64,000 bases of DNA from Kitasatospora sp. NBC_00240. GTDB taxonomy: Bacteria > Actinomycetota > Actinomycetes > Streptomycetales > Streptomycetaceae. The notes under the pieces were generated by a model. It was not told the origin of the DNA and did no database searches. It saw only the letters and a list, made by a program, of their open reading frames with translations. The first letter of the stretch is position 1; each line of letters starts with the position of its first letter. Positions 17,084-25,396 of this stretch are shown piece by piece. Both the position numbers and the translations under genes were made by a program. Location of the stretch: positions 124,001-188,000 of the forward strand of contig NZ_JAPEMU010000003.1 of NCBI RefSeq assembly GCF_026342405.1, given 5' to 3'.

Positions 17084-18454
17084 ATGCAGTCCCACGGAGC
17101 GACGCCCAACGGGCGGCTCGACGCGCTCGTCGCTGAGGCGCCGATCTCACGCAAGGAGCTGGCCAGGAGAGTCAACGAGAAGTCACCCGCGTCCGGTCGC
17201 CGAACCGCCTACACCCATACGAACGTCGGGCGGTGGATCGACGGCGCGGAGCCCAGGACCGAGGCTGTCGCCAGGCGGATCGTGGAGGTGCTCAGTGAAT
17301 GTCTGGGCCGGGTTGTCACCCTTGAGGATGCAGGCTTCCGTGGTTCGCCCCATCCGGCCGCCGACATCGGGTTGAGTTTCCCTCAGGACCGCCAGGCCGC
17401 GCTTGAGGGCGCCATGAACTGCTGGAGCACCGTGCACCGTCGCGATCTCATCCGTATGCCGGGTGCCGCTGCCTTCGCGCTGCCGACGATGCGGTGGCTG
17501 GCACGGCCGGCTGACGAACCGTCGGACCACTCCGGCGGCACACGGGTGGGCCGACGCGATGTCGACCAGCTGTGGGCCGCCGCGGCCGAGGCTCAGGTCT
17601 GGGACTCCCGGCACGGGGGCGGCGACTGGCGCTCCAGCCAGGTACTGGCCTGCCTGCAGGGGGCGGCTCCCCTCCTCCGGGGGACCTACAGCGCCGAGAC
17701 GGGACAGGCCCTGCACGCCGCCTTGGCCGAGCTGTCGCGTGTGGTGGGCTGGGCGGCGATGGACGCGGGACACCGCGGCGCGGCCGACCCACTGCTGATC
17801 CAGTCCTTGCGGCTTGCCCGGTCCGCCGGCGATGTCGAGCTGGGGAGCTACGTTCTGGCCACCATGGCTCTGTCGGCGCTCTTGGGAGGGCGCCCGGCGG
17901 AAGCATCCGAGATGGCGTCCGCTGCCTACGAGCGGGGGCGAGGGCACGCCGCGCCGAGGGTGCTGGCCTTCTGCGCCCTTGCCGAGTCCCGCGCGCTTGC
18001 GCGGCAGGGTGACGGCGCGGGCGCCGGGGCGGCGCTCGCGCGCTGCGAGAGCCTGCTGTCCGGGATCCGGCCCGGTACGTACGACCCTTCGTGGATCTCC
18101 TACATGACGTGGGAACGGCTTGCGACGGACAGCATCGAGATCCATCGGGACCTGGGTCTCACCCGTGCCGCGAGGACCTGGGCGAAGCCCGCCAGCGGCA
18201 TGGAAGTGGACCGCTTCACCCGCGCGGTCGGCATCCAGGCCGCCGTGGTGGCCAGCACCTACGCGATCGACCACGAACTGGAGGCGGCCGTCGCCGACGG
18301 GCACCGGTCGGTGGACATCCTCAGCCAGGTGCGGTCGCCGCGGGCCCACAGCTACCTCTACGACCTGTTGGACCGGCTCGGACAGTGGCAGGACGACGCC
18401 GGAGTACGGGCCCTCGGACGCCGGGTGAGAACCGAGCTTCCGTCCGTGGCCTGA
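17084..18454 (+). CDS. transcriptional regulator with NsdA-like N-terminus
   Basis: 456 residues from ATG 17084, chosen for GGAG at 17072-17075; the frame is open back to ATG 16943, which would overlap the HAD stop (TGATG), so the start is uncertain. N-terminal helix-turn-helix: ISRKELARRVNEK, THTNVGRWIDGAEPRTEAVA, VLSECLGRVVTLEDAGF, the arrangement seen in streptomycete NsdA-type regulators. The C-terminal ~350 residues are helical and TPR-like (ALHAALAELSRVVGWAAMDA, ADPLLIQSLRLARSAGD). Such proteins act as pathway-level regulators; this one likely controls the flanking cluster. A strong bidirectional terminator follows 10 bp after the stop. Confidence 0.7.
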   Translation: MQSHGATPNGRLDALVAEAPISRKELARRVNEKSPASGRRTAYTHTNVGRWIDGAEPRTEAVARRIVEVLSECLGRVVTLEDAGFRGSPHPAADIGLSFPQDRQAALEGAMNCWSTVHRRDLIRMPGAAAFALPTMRWLARPADEPSDHSGGTRVGRRDVDQLWAAAAEAQVWDSRHGGGDWRSSQVLACLQGAAPLLRGTYSAETGQALHAALAELSRVVGWAAMDAGHRGAADPLLIQSLRLARSAGDVELGSYVLATMALSALLGGRPAEASEMASAAYERGRGHAAPRVLAFCALAESRALARQGDGAGAGAALARCESLLSGIRPGTYDPSWISYMTWERLATDSIEIHRDLGLTRAARTWAKPASGMEVDRFTRAVGIQAAVVASTYAIDHELEAAVADGHRSVDILSQVRSPRAHSYLYDLLDRLGQWQDDAGVRALGRRVRTELPSVA

Positions 18455-18463
18455 ACGGCCGCG

Positions 18464-18506
18464 ACTGTTGCGCCCGGGCCCGGTCACCGGGTCCGGGCGC
18501 AACAGT
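18464..18506. terminator. bidirectional intrinsic terminator
   Basis: A perfect 14-bp inverted repeat, ACTGTTGCGCCCGG (18464-18477) and its complement (18493-18506), with an inner CCCGG/CCGGG extension around a TCA loop. It lies exactly between two convergent genes ending at 18454 and 18544, so it should stop transcription from both sides. Confidence 0.85.
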
Positions 18507-18543
18507 GCGACGTGGCAGCGGGAACGGGGTGTTGCTCGGTGCC

Positions 18544-19890
18544 TCAGCCCTGAACGCCGATCCGACGGGCGAACTCCCGCGCGCCGGCGGGCGGCAAGGG
18601 CGCGTACGCCAGCTCGGCAGCCAGAGCGCGAAGCGCCGGACGCCGGACTTCCTCAGGCGCGACGCGCTCCACGAACTGCAGCGCCGACAGGGTCCGGGGG
18701 CCGTCGTTCAGGGCGCGCCACATGCGGGCGGTGTCGGTACCGAGCCGGGCCCGCCGCTCGGCGGTCGGCAGCGCTACCGGGTCGATGCGCACGGCGTAGC
18801 GGACGGCCAGGTCCGGTGTGCCGAGCACGGTGTGCACGCCCACCTGGTACAGGTCGACCTGGGCGGGGGTCGCCTCGACGGTGAAGAGGCGCTGCGAGGG
18901 AACGTCGGCCGGGAGCCGGTGGACCGCCTCGGCCGCGCCCGTCATCAGATCGTGGGCGCTGCTGGCGTCGTGGTTGCACGCGGCGGTGTAGGCCGCGGTC
19001 ATCAGCAAGGTCGCGGCAACGGCCCGGGCCGCAGGGTCCGCCTGGGCGTCGAGGTCGCCAGCGGTGCGCCGCAGCAGGTCCACGGCGGCGGCCGGGCGGC
19101 CGGCCCGTCGCATGGTGATCGCGAGCACGCGGACCGCCTCGCCGGTGACGACCGGGTCGCCGCTCTGGCGGGCCGCCTGCAGGGACCGGTCCGCGGTCGC
19201 CCAGGCCAGCTCGCTGTGGGACTTGGCGGCAAGCTCGGTGGCCAGCACGTAGCCGCGTGCCGCGATCGCGTGGGCGACCTCGCGCGAGCGGCCCGTGGTC
19301 GTGGCGCGATGGGCCTCGGCGGCGGCGATCAGCTCCGGCAGTCCCGCACCGAGCTCGTGGTAGCGGGCCGCGGTGTAGTGCGCGCGGGCTGCGGCGAGTT
19401 CCCGGTGCAGCACCTCGAGGGGCAGCGGTGCCGCTGCCGGCGCTGCTGGCGCGAAGAGGAGACGTTCGAGATCGGCGGCCGTGTCGTATGGGCTGCTCTC
19501 CTGGCTGGCCGCTTCCGCGGTGCGTGGCAGGGCGAGCGTGGCGGAGACGGCGGCCATCCCGGCCAGTAACTTTCTGCGGCGCATGGCGTCCTCCTCGTCC
19601 GTCGCACTGTTCGCCACCATAGCGCCGCGAGGGGTTTTCGTGGCGCGATGGGCCGTCAACACCCGTGCCAGGGTGTGAAGTCCCAGGTCGGAGAGGTCGA
19701 GCGCCAGTACGGACACGATGCGGTCGAGCGATTCGACCGTGGGACGCAGGGTGCCGGCTTCGATCCGGCTCACCGCGGAGGCGGAGTACCCGCATCGCGT
19801 GCCGAGTGCGCGCTGGGTCCAGCGGTTGGCGGCCCTGGCTGCTCGCATGGCTGCACCGAGCAGGCGGTACTCCTCGGTCGCGGCATCCAT
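18544..19890 (-). CDS. XRE-family regulator with TPR-like C-terminal domain
   Basis: 448 residues. N-terminal Cro/CI helix-turn-helix: MRAARAANRWTQRALGTRCG, YSASAVSRIEAGTLRPTVES. Residues ~100-125 (RRRKLLAGMAAVSATLAL) look like a buried hydrophobic helix, common in this regulator type after the HTH. The rest is a helical repeat region (ATADRSLQAARQSGDPVVTG, AVDLLRRTAGDLDAQ). Convergent with the NsdA-like regulator and divergent from the radical SAM operon at 20575, whose promoter region it may control. Ligand unknown. Confidence 0.8.
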   Translation of the reverse strand: MDAATEEYRLLGAAMRAARAANRWTQRALGTRCGYSASAVSRIEAGTLRPTVESLDRIVSVLALDLSDLGLHTLARVLTAHRATKTPRGAMVANSATDEEDAMRRRKLLAGMAAVSATLALPRTAEAASQESSPYDTAADLERLLFAPAAPAAAPLPLEVLHRELAAARAHYTAARYHELGAGLPELIAAAEAHRATTTGRSREVAHAIAARGYVLATELAAKSHSELAWATADRSLQAARQSGDPVVTGEAVRVLAITMRRAGRPAAAVDLLRRTAGDLDAQADPAARAVAATLLMTAAYTAACNHDASSAHDLMTGAAEAVHRLPADVPSQRLFTVEATPAQVDLYQVGVHTVLGTPDLAVRYAVRIDPVALPTAERRARLGTDTARMWRALNDGPRTLSALQFVERVAPEEVRRPALRALAAELAYAPLPPAGAREFARRIGVQG

Positions 19891-20274
19891 GCACCCTCCA
19901 ACTCGCCGTAATCACAAGGCTACTGAGCGGGTGGGCCGGGCGGGGCCGTTCACCGATTTTGCGGGCTCCGCACACGGTGTGCGGGTTGGAGGCGAACATC
20001 TTCTCCCACCGGTGGCAGGTGGCTTTCATGGAACACGAAGGCGATGGCCGCCACGCGAACCGTGCGGCGGCCAAGCGGAACCGCCACAGCCATGTGAGCG
20101 GGAAAGAGCCCCCGAAAGAGCCCTGTTCAGCGCGGCCGGTTCGGTGTGTCCTAGTGCCTCCCCCCGACGGCGCTCCACTGCGCGTCGCACCCCCCTTTCG
20201 TCCCGATCAGCGGCCTTGCCCTGCCCTCGGCCCGGCATGCACGCGTCCGTACCTCGTGTCCTGAGGAGAAGGCA
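19891..20274. other. intergenic region upstream of the radical SAM operon
   Basis: 384 bp between the divergent XRE regulator and the first short ORF ahead of the radical SAM gene. Reading frames here are Arg/Pro-rich and unconvincing. It should contain the promoters of both directions; I see no clear -35/-10 pair or operator that I would defend. Confidence 0.4.
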
Positions 20275-20454
20275 TTGGCACACAACCGCAGCAATCCGCA
20301 GCGCCGGCCCGGATCGGGCTCGGCCGGCGGCGGCCCTCTGCCGCCGCACGACAGCGGGAGAAGCCGGTGCCTGGCAGCCACGAGATCCGCGCAGCCGCCC
20401 GACGACACCCCGGTCGCACGAGCGGGCAAGGGCCGCTTCCTGCCCGCGCCCTGA
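20275..20454 (+). CDS. small ORF upstream of the radical SAM gene
   Basis: 59 codons from TTG 20275, preceded by GAGGAG (20263-20268) at good spacing, ending at TGA 20452. The peptide is basic and Gly/Pro-rich, with GSGSAGGGPLPPHD in the middle and a C-terminal KGRFLPAP. It lies 120 bp before the radical SAM start. It could be a precursor peptide, a leader ORF, or non-coding. The only support is the ribosome binding site, position and absence of any other gene; no homology is claimed. Confidence 0.3.
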   Translation: MAHNRSNPQRRPGSGSAGGGPLPPHDSGRSRCLAATRSAQPPDDTPVARAGKGRFLPAP

Positions 20455-20574
20455 CTGTCACGCACGGCGCCGCCGTGCAGCGCCGCAATGAATCGGCGCA
20501 GCACGTTCCTGTCCCCTCCCCACGCTGCTGCCGGTGCCCCGGCACCGAGACGGTTCCACAACCCAGGAGGAACG

Positions 20575-22764
20575 ATGTCCAACACCCAAGGGCCCAGCCG
20601 GCGGCAGCCGTTACCGCACCGGCCGACGCCCGGCCCGCTGTCCGACACGCTGACGCCCCTGCTGGAGGCCGTCGCGCCGGGCGCCGACCTTCGCGCGGCT
20701 GCGGTCGGGGCATGCCGGACCCGGCCCAACGAGCTGCGCCGGCACCTGGAGGCCCACCTCGGCGACCTCGCCGGCCGCGTGCGCGTCACCGGCACCCTGG
20801 ATCGCCGTCTCGTCCTCCTCGAGCGCCCCGACGGCCGCTGGGCCGTCGCCGACCTCTCCGGCCAGGCCCATGACAGCCGCCACTGGCCCGACTGGCTGAC
20901 CGGTCACATCGACCTCGACGACCCCGAGTCGTGGCTCTCGCTCGCTGACCTGGACGAGTACGCCGTCGAGCGGCTGTCGCGGCCCCGGCTGCTGCTGGCC
21001 GCGCTCTACCACCCCGAGTTCTTCCCTCTGCCGCGGTTCCCTCTCGGGATCAGCGACGTCGCCCGCGGGTCGCGCTCCACCCTCATGGGCACCACCGACC
21101 TGATGGACATGCAGCTCGGTGTGGAGCTGCCCGACCTGTTCAAGGAGATCGCCGACAACACCCCCGACATCCTCGGCATCTCCGCGACGTTCGGGCAGCA
21201 CGACCTGATGGTGGAGGTGCTGCAGGCCGCCTACACGCTGCCGGAGCCTCCGCTGGTCGTGGCCGGCGGCAGCCTCACCGCCCGCAACGAGAAGCAGCTC
21301 CTGGAGGCCTACCCGAAGCTGCTCATCGCCCGCGGGGCGGGCGCACCGACGATCCGCGGCGTCCTCGCACACTGGCACGGCGACATCACCCGCGAGGAGA
21401 TCCCGGGCATCGGGTACCAGGGAGCCGCCCGCGGCGCGGGCACGCTGGGAATCCGCCGCACCGCCCGGCCGGTCGCGGCCCGCAGCGAGGAGAGCGACCT
21501 GCTGCCAGAGCTCGACCTGCTGGACGCCACCCTCTCCTGCCACGGCGTCGCCCAGGCCGAGTGCTCGAAGGGCTGCGTCAGCGCGTGCTCCTTCTGCCCC
21601 CGCGACCACAAGGGCAAGTGGGCGGGGGCGAACGCCGACATGCTCCCGTGGTTCCTGCACGAGGTCTCCCTGGTCTTCGAGCGCCACTCCGACACCAGCC
21701 GGGTCCTGTACGTGGTGGACGAGGAGTTCGTCGGCCGCGGAGCGGACGCCGTACCCAGAGCACTGGCGGTGGCCGGCACGATCCACGACGCCGGATTCCA
21801 GTGGGAGACCAGCTGCCGCATCGAGCAGGTGGTGCACACCGACCACGACGAGGACTGGCACGTGGAGCGGGCGGCCATGTGGCGCGGGCTGGTCGAGCGG
21901 GGCCTGCGCCGGTGCCTGTTCGGAGTGGAGTCCGGCGTCGACTCCGTCCTGGAACGCTTCAACAAGGAGACGACCGCCGAGCAGAACGCACTGGCGATCC
22001 GGACCCTGTCCGCGCTCGGCGTCCCCACCCGGTACACCTACATCACCTTCGACCACCTCATGACGCTGGAGGAACTGCGGGCGACCCACGCCTTCCAGGG
22101 CCGCACCGACCTTCTGCTGCGCCCCCTGCCGCACCTGTCGGTCGAGGAGATCGTCGCCGGTGTGCGCGACGAGGCGTTCGTCGCCGAACACACCACCGGC
22201 CGGCCGCTCCACGAGGGCATCTCCTACATGCTCGTCTCCATGGAGTGCCTGATCGGCGCCGCCTACACGCGCATGGTCGAGGCCCGGGGCCTGGCGGGTG
22301 CGGTCAGGCCGTCGATGGGCCGCCAGGACGCCGACTTCGCGGACTGGCGGATCGGCATCGCCTCCGAGTGGGCGCAGCTGTGGGTGGACCGCAACTTCGC
22401 CTTCGACTACACGCTCAAGTCGCTGGAGAAAGTGCTGGAGCGGGGCGCGGCGTGGGGGGCTGTGCGCGCCGCCCGGGTGGTTCTGAAGGACGCGGCGTAC
22501 ACGGTACTGGGGCACATGCTGGCGGCGGTCGAGGACACCCCGCCGGAGCTGGGCGTGGACGGCGGCGTGGTCCTGCGGGACAGGCTCCGGGCGGCGCTGG
22601 ACGCGGAGATCGCGGGCCTGGCCTCGCGGGCGCAGGAGGCGGTGGCGGCTGCGGTGGCGGTGCTGCCCGGCGACCGGGCCGAGCTTCTGCGGGCGGAGCA
22701 CGCCCGCTGGGCGGGCAACGGCGACTGGGCGCTGATCAACGCGGCCGATCCGTGCGGGACCTGA
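20575..22764 (+). CDS. radical SAM protein with B12-binding-type N-terminal domain
   Basis: 729 residues from ATG 20575, preceded by a perfect AGGAGG at 20565-20570. The region around residues 165-260 resembles a cobalamin-binding Rossmann domain (DILGISATFGQHDLMVEVLQ, PPLVVAGGSLTARNE). The radical SAM cluster motif is CVSACSFC with cysteines at 334, 338 and 341, preceded by an extra Cys at 330; YVVDEEFVGRG and RRCLFGVESGVDSVLERFNK are SAM-barrel strands. The ~200-residue C-terminal extension is helical. B12-dependent family members usually methylate unactivated carbons or rearrange rings. Convergent gene downstream is separated by a terminator. Confidence 0.85.
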   Translation: MSNTQGPSRRQPLPHRPTPGPLSDTLTPLLEAVAPGADLRAAAVGACRTRPNELRRHLEAHLGDLAGRVRVTGTLDRRLVLLERPDGRWAVADLSGQAHDSRHWPDWLTGHIDLDDPESWLSLADLDEYAVERLSRPRLLLAALYHPEFFPLPRFPLGISDVARGSRSTLMGTTDLMDMQLGVELPDLFKEIADNTPDILGISATFGQHDLMVEVLQAAYTLPEPPLVVAGGSLTARNEKQLLEAYPKLLIARGAGAPTIRGVLAHWHGDITREEIPGIGYQGAARGAGTLGIRRTARPVAARSEESDLLPELDLLDATLSCHGVAQAECSKGCVSACSFCPRDHKGKWAGANADMLPWFLHEVSLVFERHSDTSRVLYVVDEEFVGRGADAVPRALAVAGTIHDAGFQWETSCRIEQVVHTDHDEDWHVERAAMWRGLVERGLRRCLFGVESGVDSVLERFNKETTAEQNALAIRTLSALGVPTRYTYITFDHLMTLEELRATHAFQGRTDLLLRPLPHLSVEEIVAGVRDEAFVAEHTTGRPLHEGISYMLVSMECLIGAAYTRMVEARGLAGAVRPSMGRQDADFADWRIGIASEWAQLWVDRNFAFDYTLKSLEKVLERGAAWGAVRAARVVLKDAAYTVLGHMLAAVEDTPPELGVDGGVVLRDRLRAALDAEIAGLASRAQEAVAAAVAVLPGDRAELLRAEHARWAGNGDWALINAADPCGT

Positions 22765-22767
22765 CGC

Positions 22768-22803
22768 GGGTAGGCCGCCCCCGGCGCAGGGGGCGGCCCA
22801 CCC
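22768..22803. terminator. bidirectional terminator hairpin
   Basis: GGGTAGGCCGCCCCC (22768-22782), loop GGCGCA, then GGGGGCGGCCCACCC (22789-22803): a nearly perfect 15-bp GC-rich stem starting 3 bp after the radical SAM stop and ending 14 bp before the convergent nucleotidyltransferase stop. Confidence 0.8.
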
Positions 22804-22817
22804 GGGGGCGGTGCGGG

Positions 22818-23435
22818 TCAGATGCCGGCCTTCTCCGGGATCGGCACCCAGTTGAACTCGGGGCAGAACCGGGCGTAGGTGACCAGCTTCCACTTCGCGT
22901 AGTCGGTGAGGCGGCCCTGCTCGCGCAGCAGGTGCTTGACCCACAGGTGGCAGATGCGCTCCTCCTCGGTCATCGCCTCCGCGATCTGGTCGAGCATCCG
23001 GCAGGCCACCAGGAAGTCCTCGTCCGTCAACGCGGACAGGTCGACCTCGACGCCCTCCAGGGTGAAGGAGAAGACGAGCCGGGTCGTGGAGAAGGACGTC
23101 CTGCGCTCGCCGAGGAACGTCGTCCGGTCGGCGAGGACCTGCTTCAGGTTCTCCCGGTCGGCGACCGGGAAGCCGATGCCGAGGTCCAGGTCGGAGGTCT
23201 CCAGGTTGAGGCGGGTGCCGAGCGAGCCGACGTCGCGCGGCTCGCGTCCGGTCCACTCGCGGATCAGGCCGGCGGCCCGCTCGCGCAGCTCCAGCAGCCG
23301 GGCATCGTGAACGCGCATCGAGGCGTAGAACGCCTCGGCCCGCGCGTACTCGGCGGGGGTGAAGTCTGCGGGGGTCGCCCATCCGGCGGCCAGGATCGGG
23401 TTCAAATCAAGTTCGGTGCTCACGCGCCACACCAT
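22818..23435 (-). CDS. minimal DNA-polymerase-beta-type nucleotidyltransferase
   Basis: 205 residues. The start is taken as ATG 23435 because GAAGGTGA precedes it; GTG 23423 and ATG 23450 are alternatives. It carries the family signature G70-S71 followed by SDLDL with Asp82 and Asp84, and a third acidic strand VEVDL with Asp132: all three catalytic Asp are present. MNT-type enzymes transfer NMP to small molecules (aminoglycoside-like substrates), proteins or RNA. A C-terminal helical part (ICHLWVKHLLREQGRLTDYA) is typical of kanamycin-nucleotidyltransferase-like members. Divergent from the aldo/keto reductase operon, with only 51 bp between starts. Confidence 0.7.
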   Translation of the reverse strand: MVWRVSTELDLNPILAAGWATPADFTPAEYARAEAFYASMRVHDARLLELRERAAGLIREWTGREPRDVGSLGTRLNLETSDLDLGIGFPVADRENLKQVLADRTTFLGERRTSFSTTRLVFSFTLEGVEVDLSALTDEDFLVACRMLDQIAEAMTEEERICHLWVKHLLREQGRLTDYAKWKLVTYARFCPEFNWVPIPEKAGI

Positions 23436-23486
23436 AGTCACCTTCGTCATGGTTTGTGACGGAATCTCACGGAAGAGGTAGAACGA

Positions 23487-24575
23487 ATGCAGGGTGTAGA
23501 AAGCCGTTTGCTCGCGCGGAAGTTGACGGTCAACCCGGTGGCGATCGGTTGCTGGGCGATCGGCGGTCCCGGTCACAACCTCGGACTGCCGATGGGCTGG
23601 GCGAACGCGGACGACCGCGAGTCACTGCTCGGACTGCGCCGCGCGCACCAGCTCGGCGCGAACCTGTTCGACACCGCCGACGTGTACGGCCACGGCCACT
23701 CCGAGAGGCTGATCGGCCGGTTCCTGGCCGGCGTCGAGCGTGACAGCGTTGTCATCTCCAGCAAGGTCGGGTACTTCGCCGGCACCGCGGAGCACGCCTA
23801 CGAGCCCGGGCACATGCGCCACCAGCTGGAGACGACCCTGCGCAACCTGGGCACCGACTACCTGGACATCTACTTCCTCCACACCAACTCCTTCGGCGAG
23901 CAGGACCGCTACCTGGACGGCGCCGTCGAGCAGATGCATGCCTTCCGCCGCCAGGGCCTGATCAGGGCCGTCGGGATGCGCGGCCCGCACCGCCTGGCCA
24001 CCGACCGCCTCACCGTCCCCAAGCAGCAGCGGGAAAACAAGCACGCGCGGTTCCGCCAGCTGTTCGAGATCATCGGCCCGGACTACCTGTCGGTGCGCTT
24101 CAACGCCCTGACCCCCCTCGCGGGCGACGGCCAGCAGGACCTGTTCGCCTTTGCCGCCGAGCGCGGCGTGTCGGTGCTGGCGAACAAGCCCCTCGCGCAG
24201 GGGCTGCTGCTGGGCAAGTACGACCCCGAGCGGCCGCCGGCCTTCGGCGAGGGCGACATCCGCGGGCGCAAGGCGTGGTTCACCGAGCCGTTCCTGCGGA
24301 TCCTCCAGCATGGCCTTGAGCCGCTGCGCCAGCGCTTCGGCCCCTCGTCGGCGGACCTCGCCCGCGTCGCGATCCGCTACGTTCTCCAGCACGCCGACAA
24401 CTGCGCCGTGTTGACCGGATTCACCACCGCCGAGCAGGTCGAGAAGAACCTGCTGTGCCTGGGCGATGAGCTGTCCGGCGACGACATGGCGTTCATCCGG
24501 GAGACCTGCGGGCGCATCCAGCAGCAGCTGGACGCCGCCGGAGAGGTCTTCCTCGACGAACTGGAGAAGCCATGA
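23487..24575 (+). CDS. aldo/keto reductase
   Basis: 362 residues, ATG 23487 after AAGAGG. TIM-barrel NADPH-dependent oxidoreductase with the complete tetrad: Asp62 and Tyr67 in NLFDTADVYGHG, Lys93 in VVISSKVG, His132 in YFLHTNSF. The family order of strands continues to VLTGFTTAEQVEKNL near the end. Expected to reduce a carbonyl (sugar or ketone) or run in reverse. First gene of a coupled operon 23487-29125; overlaps the next gene by ATGA at 24572. Confidence 0.9.
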   Translation: MQGVESRLLARKLTVNPVAIGCWAIGGPGHNLGLPMGWANADDRESLLGLRRAHQLGANLFDTADVYGHGHSERLIGRFLAGVERDSVVISSKVGYFAGTAEHAYEPGHMRHQLETTLRNLGTDYLDIYFLHTNSFGEQDRYLDGAVEQMHAFRRQGLIRAVGMRGPHRLATDRLTVPKQQRENKHARFRQLFEIIGPDYLSVRFNALTPLAGDGQQDLFAFAAERGVSVLANKPLAQGLLLGKYDPERPPAFGEGDIRGRKAWFTEPFLRILQHGLEPLRQRFGPSSADLARVAIRYVLQHADNCAVLTGFTTAEQVEKNLLCLGDELSGDDMAFIRETCGRIQQQLDAAGEVFLDELEKP

Positions 24576-25396
24576 CGGGCCAGGCCTCACTGTTCACCCA
24601 CCGCACGGCCGGGCACGAGCCGGCCACCGACCGGCTGCGGCTGGTGACGTGGAACGTCCAGCACGCAGCACCCGCCCGCACCGTTCGCCAGGTCGACTGG
24701 CTGGCCGGCCAGGAGAGCACCGACGTCGTCGTCCTCACCGAGGTCTCCGGCGGGAGCAGCGGCGACGTGCTGGTGCAGGAGCTGAGCGACGCCGGCTACC
24801 GGGCCGTGATCGCGCCGTGGGGCGGTGACGACTACCGCACCGTCATCGCCTCCCGCCACGCCACCGTCGCCGCCGGGCCGTCCCCGGTGGACTTCCTGCC
24901 CCACCGCTTCCCCACCGCCGCCCTCACCCTCGCCGGCACCCCGATCACCGTGGCGGGTCTGTACGTGCCCTCCCGCGGGCCCAAGGAGCGGCGCAACGAG
25001 GACAAACGGGCCTTCCAGAACGCGGTGAGCGCCGCACTGCCGGCCCTCGCCGCCCGCGGCGGCCTGGTCGCGGTCCTCGGCGACCTCAACGTCGTGGAGC
25101 CCGGCCACATCCCGCACCACAGCCTGTACGGGAGGTGGGAGTACGACTTCTACACCTCCTTCGCCGCCGCGGGCTTCACCGACGCCTTCCGCGCCCTGCA
25201 CCCGGAGGAGGTCGAGCACAGCTGGTTCGGGCGCCGATCCGGTGACGGCTACCGCTTCGACCACGCCCTGGTCACCGCCGCGCACAGCGCGCGGATCCGC
25301 ACCTGCCGCTACCTGCACGAACCGCGCGAGAGCGGCCTGAGCGACCACTCCGCCATGGAACTGCTCGTCGACCTGCCACAGGAGAGCGCACCATGA
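24572..25396 (+). CDS. endonuclease/exonuclease/phosphatase family protein
   Basis: 274 residues of the EEP fold: RLVTWNVQHA (metal-binding Asn), VVVLTEVSGG, VAVLGDLNVVEPGH (catalytic Asp/Asn), YRFDHALV and the terminal GLSDHSAM (catalytic Asp-His). All key residues are present, so a metal-dependent phosphoesterase is likely. In this context a phosphodiester or phosphate ester of the cluster's product is a better guess than DNA. Overlaps both neighbours by ATGA. Confidence 0.8.
   Translation: MTGQASLFTHRTAGHEPATDRLRLVTWNVQHAAPARTVRQVDWLAGQESTDVVVLTEVSGGSSGDVLVQELSDAGYRAVIAPWGGDDYRTVIASRHATVAAGPSPVDFLPHRFPTAALTLAGTPITVAGLYVPSRGPKERRNEDKRAFQNAVSAALPALAARGGLVAVLGDLNVVEPGHIPHHSLYGRWEYDFYTSFAAAGFTDAFRALHPEEVEHSWFGRRSGDGYRFDHALVTAAHSARIRTCRYLHEPRESGLSDHSAMELLVDLPQESAP

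Noticed and set aside
20611..23382. A 923-codon minus-strand open frame over the radical SAM gene
   Set aside because: Opposite to a gene with intact CxxxCxxC and a strong ribosome binding site; antisense artefact.
22818..24575. MNT/HEPN toxin-antitoxin pair
   Set aside because: The nucleotidyltransferase neighbour is a clear aldo/keto reductase; there is no HEPN RX4-6H motif.
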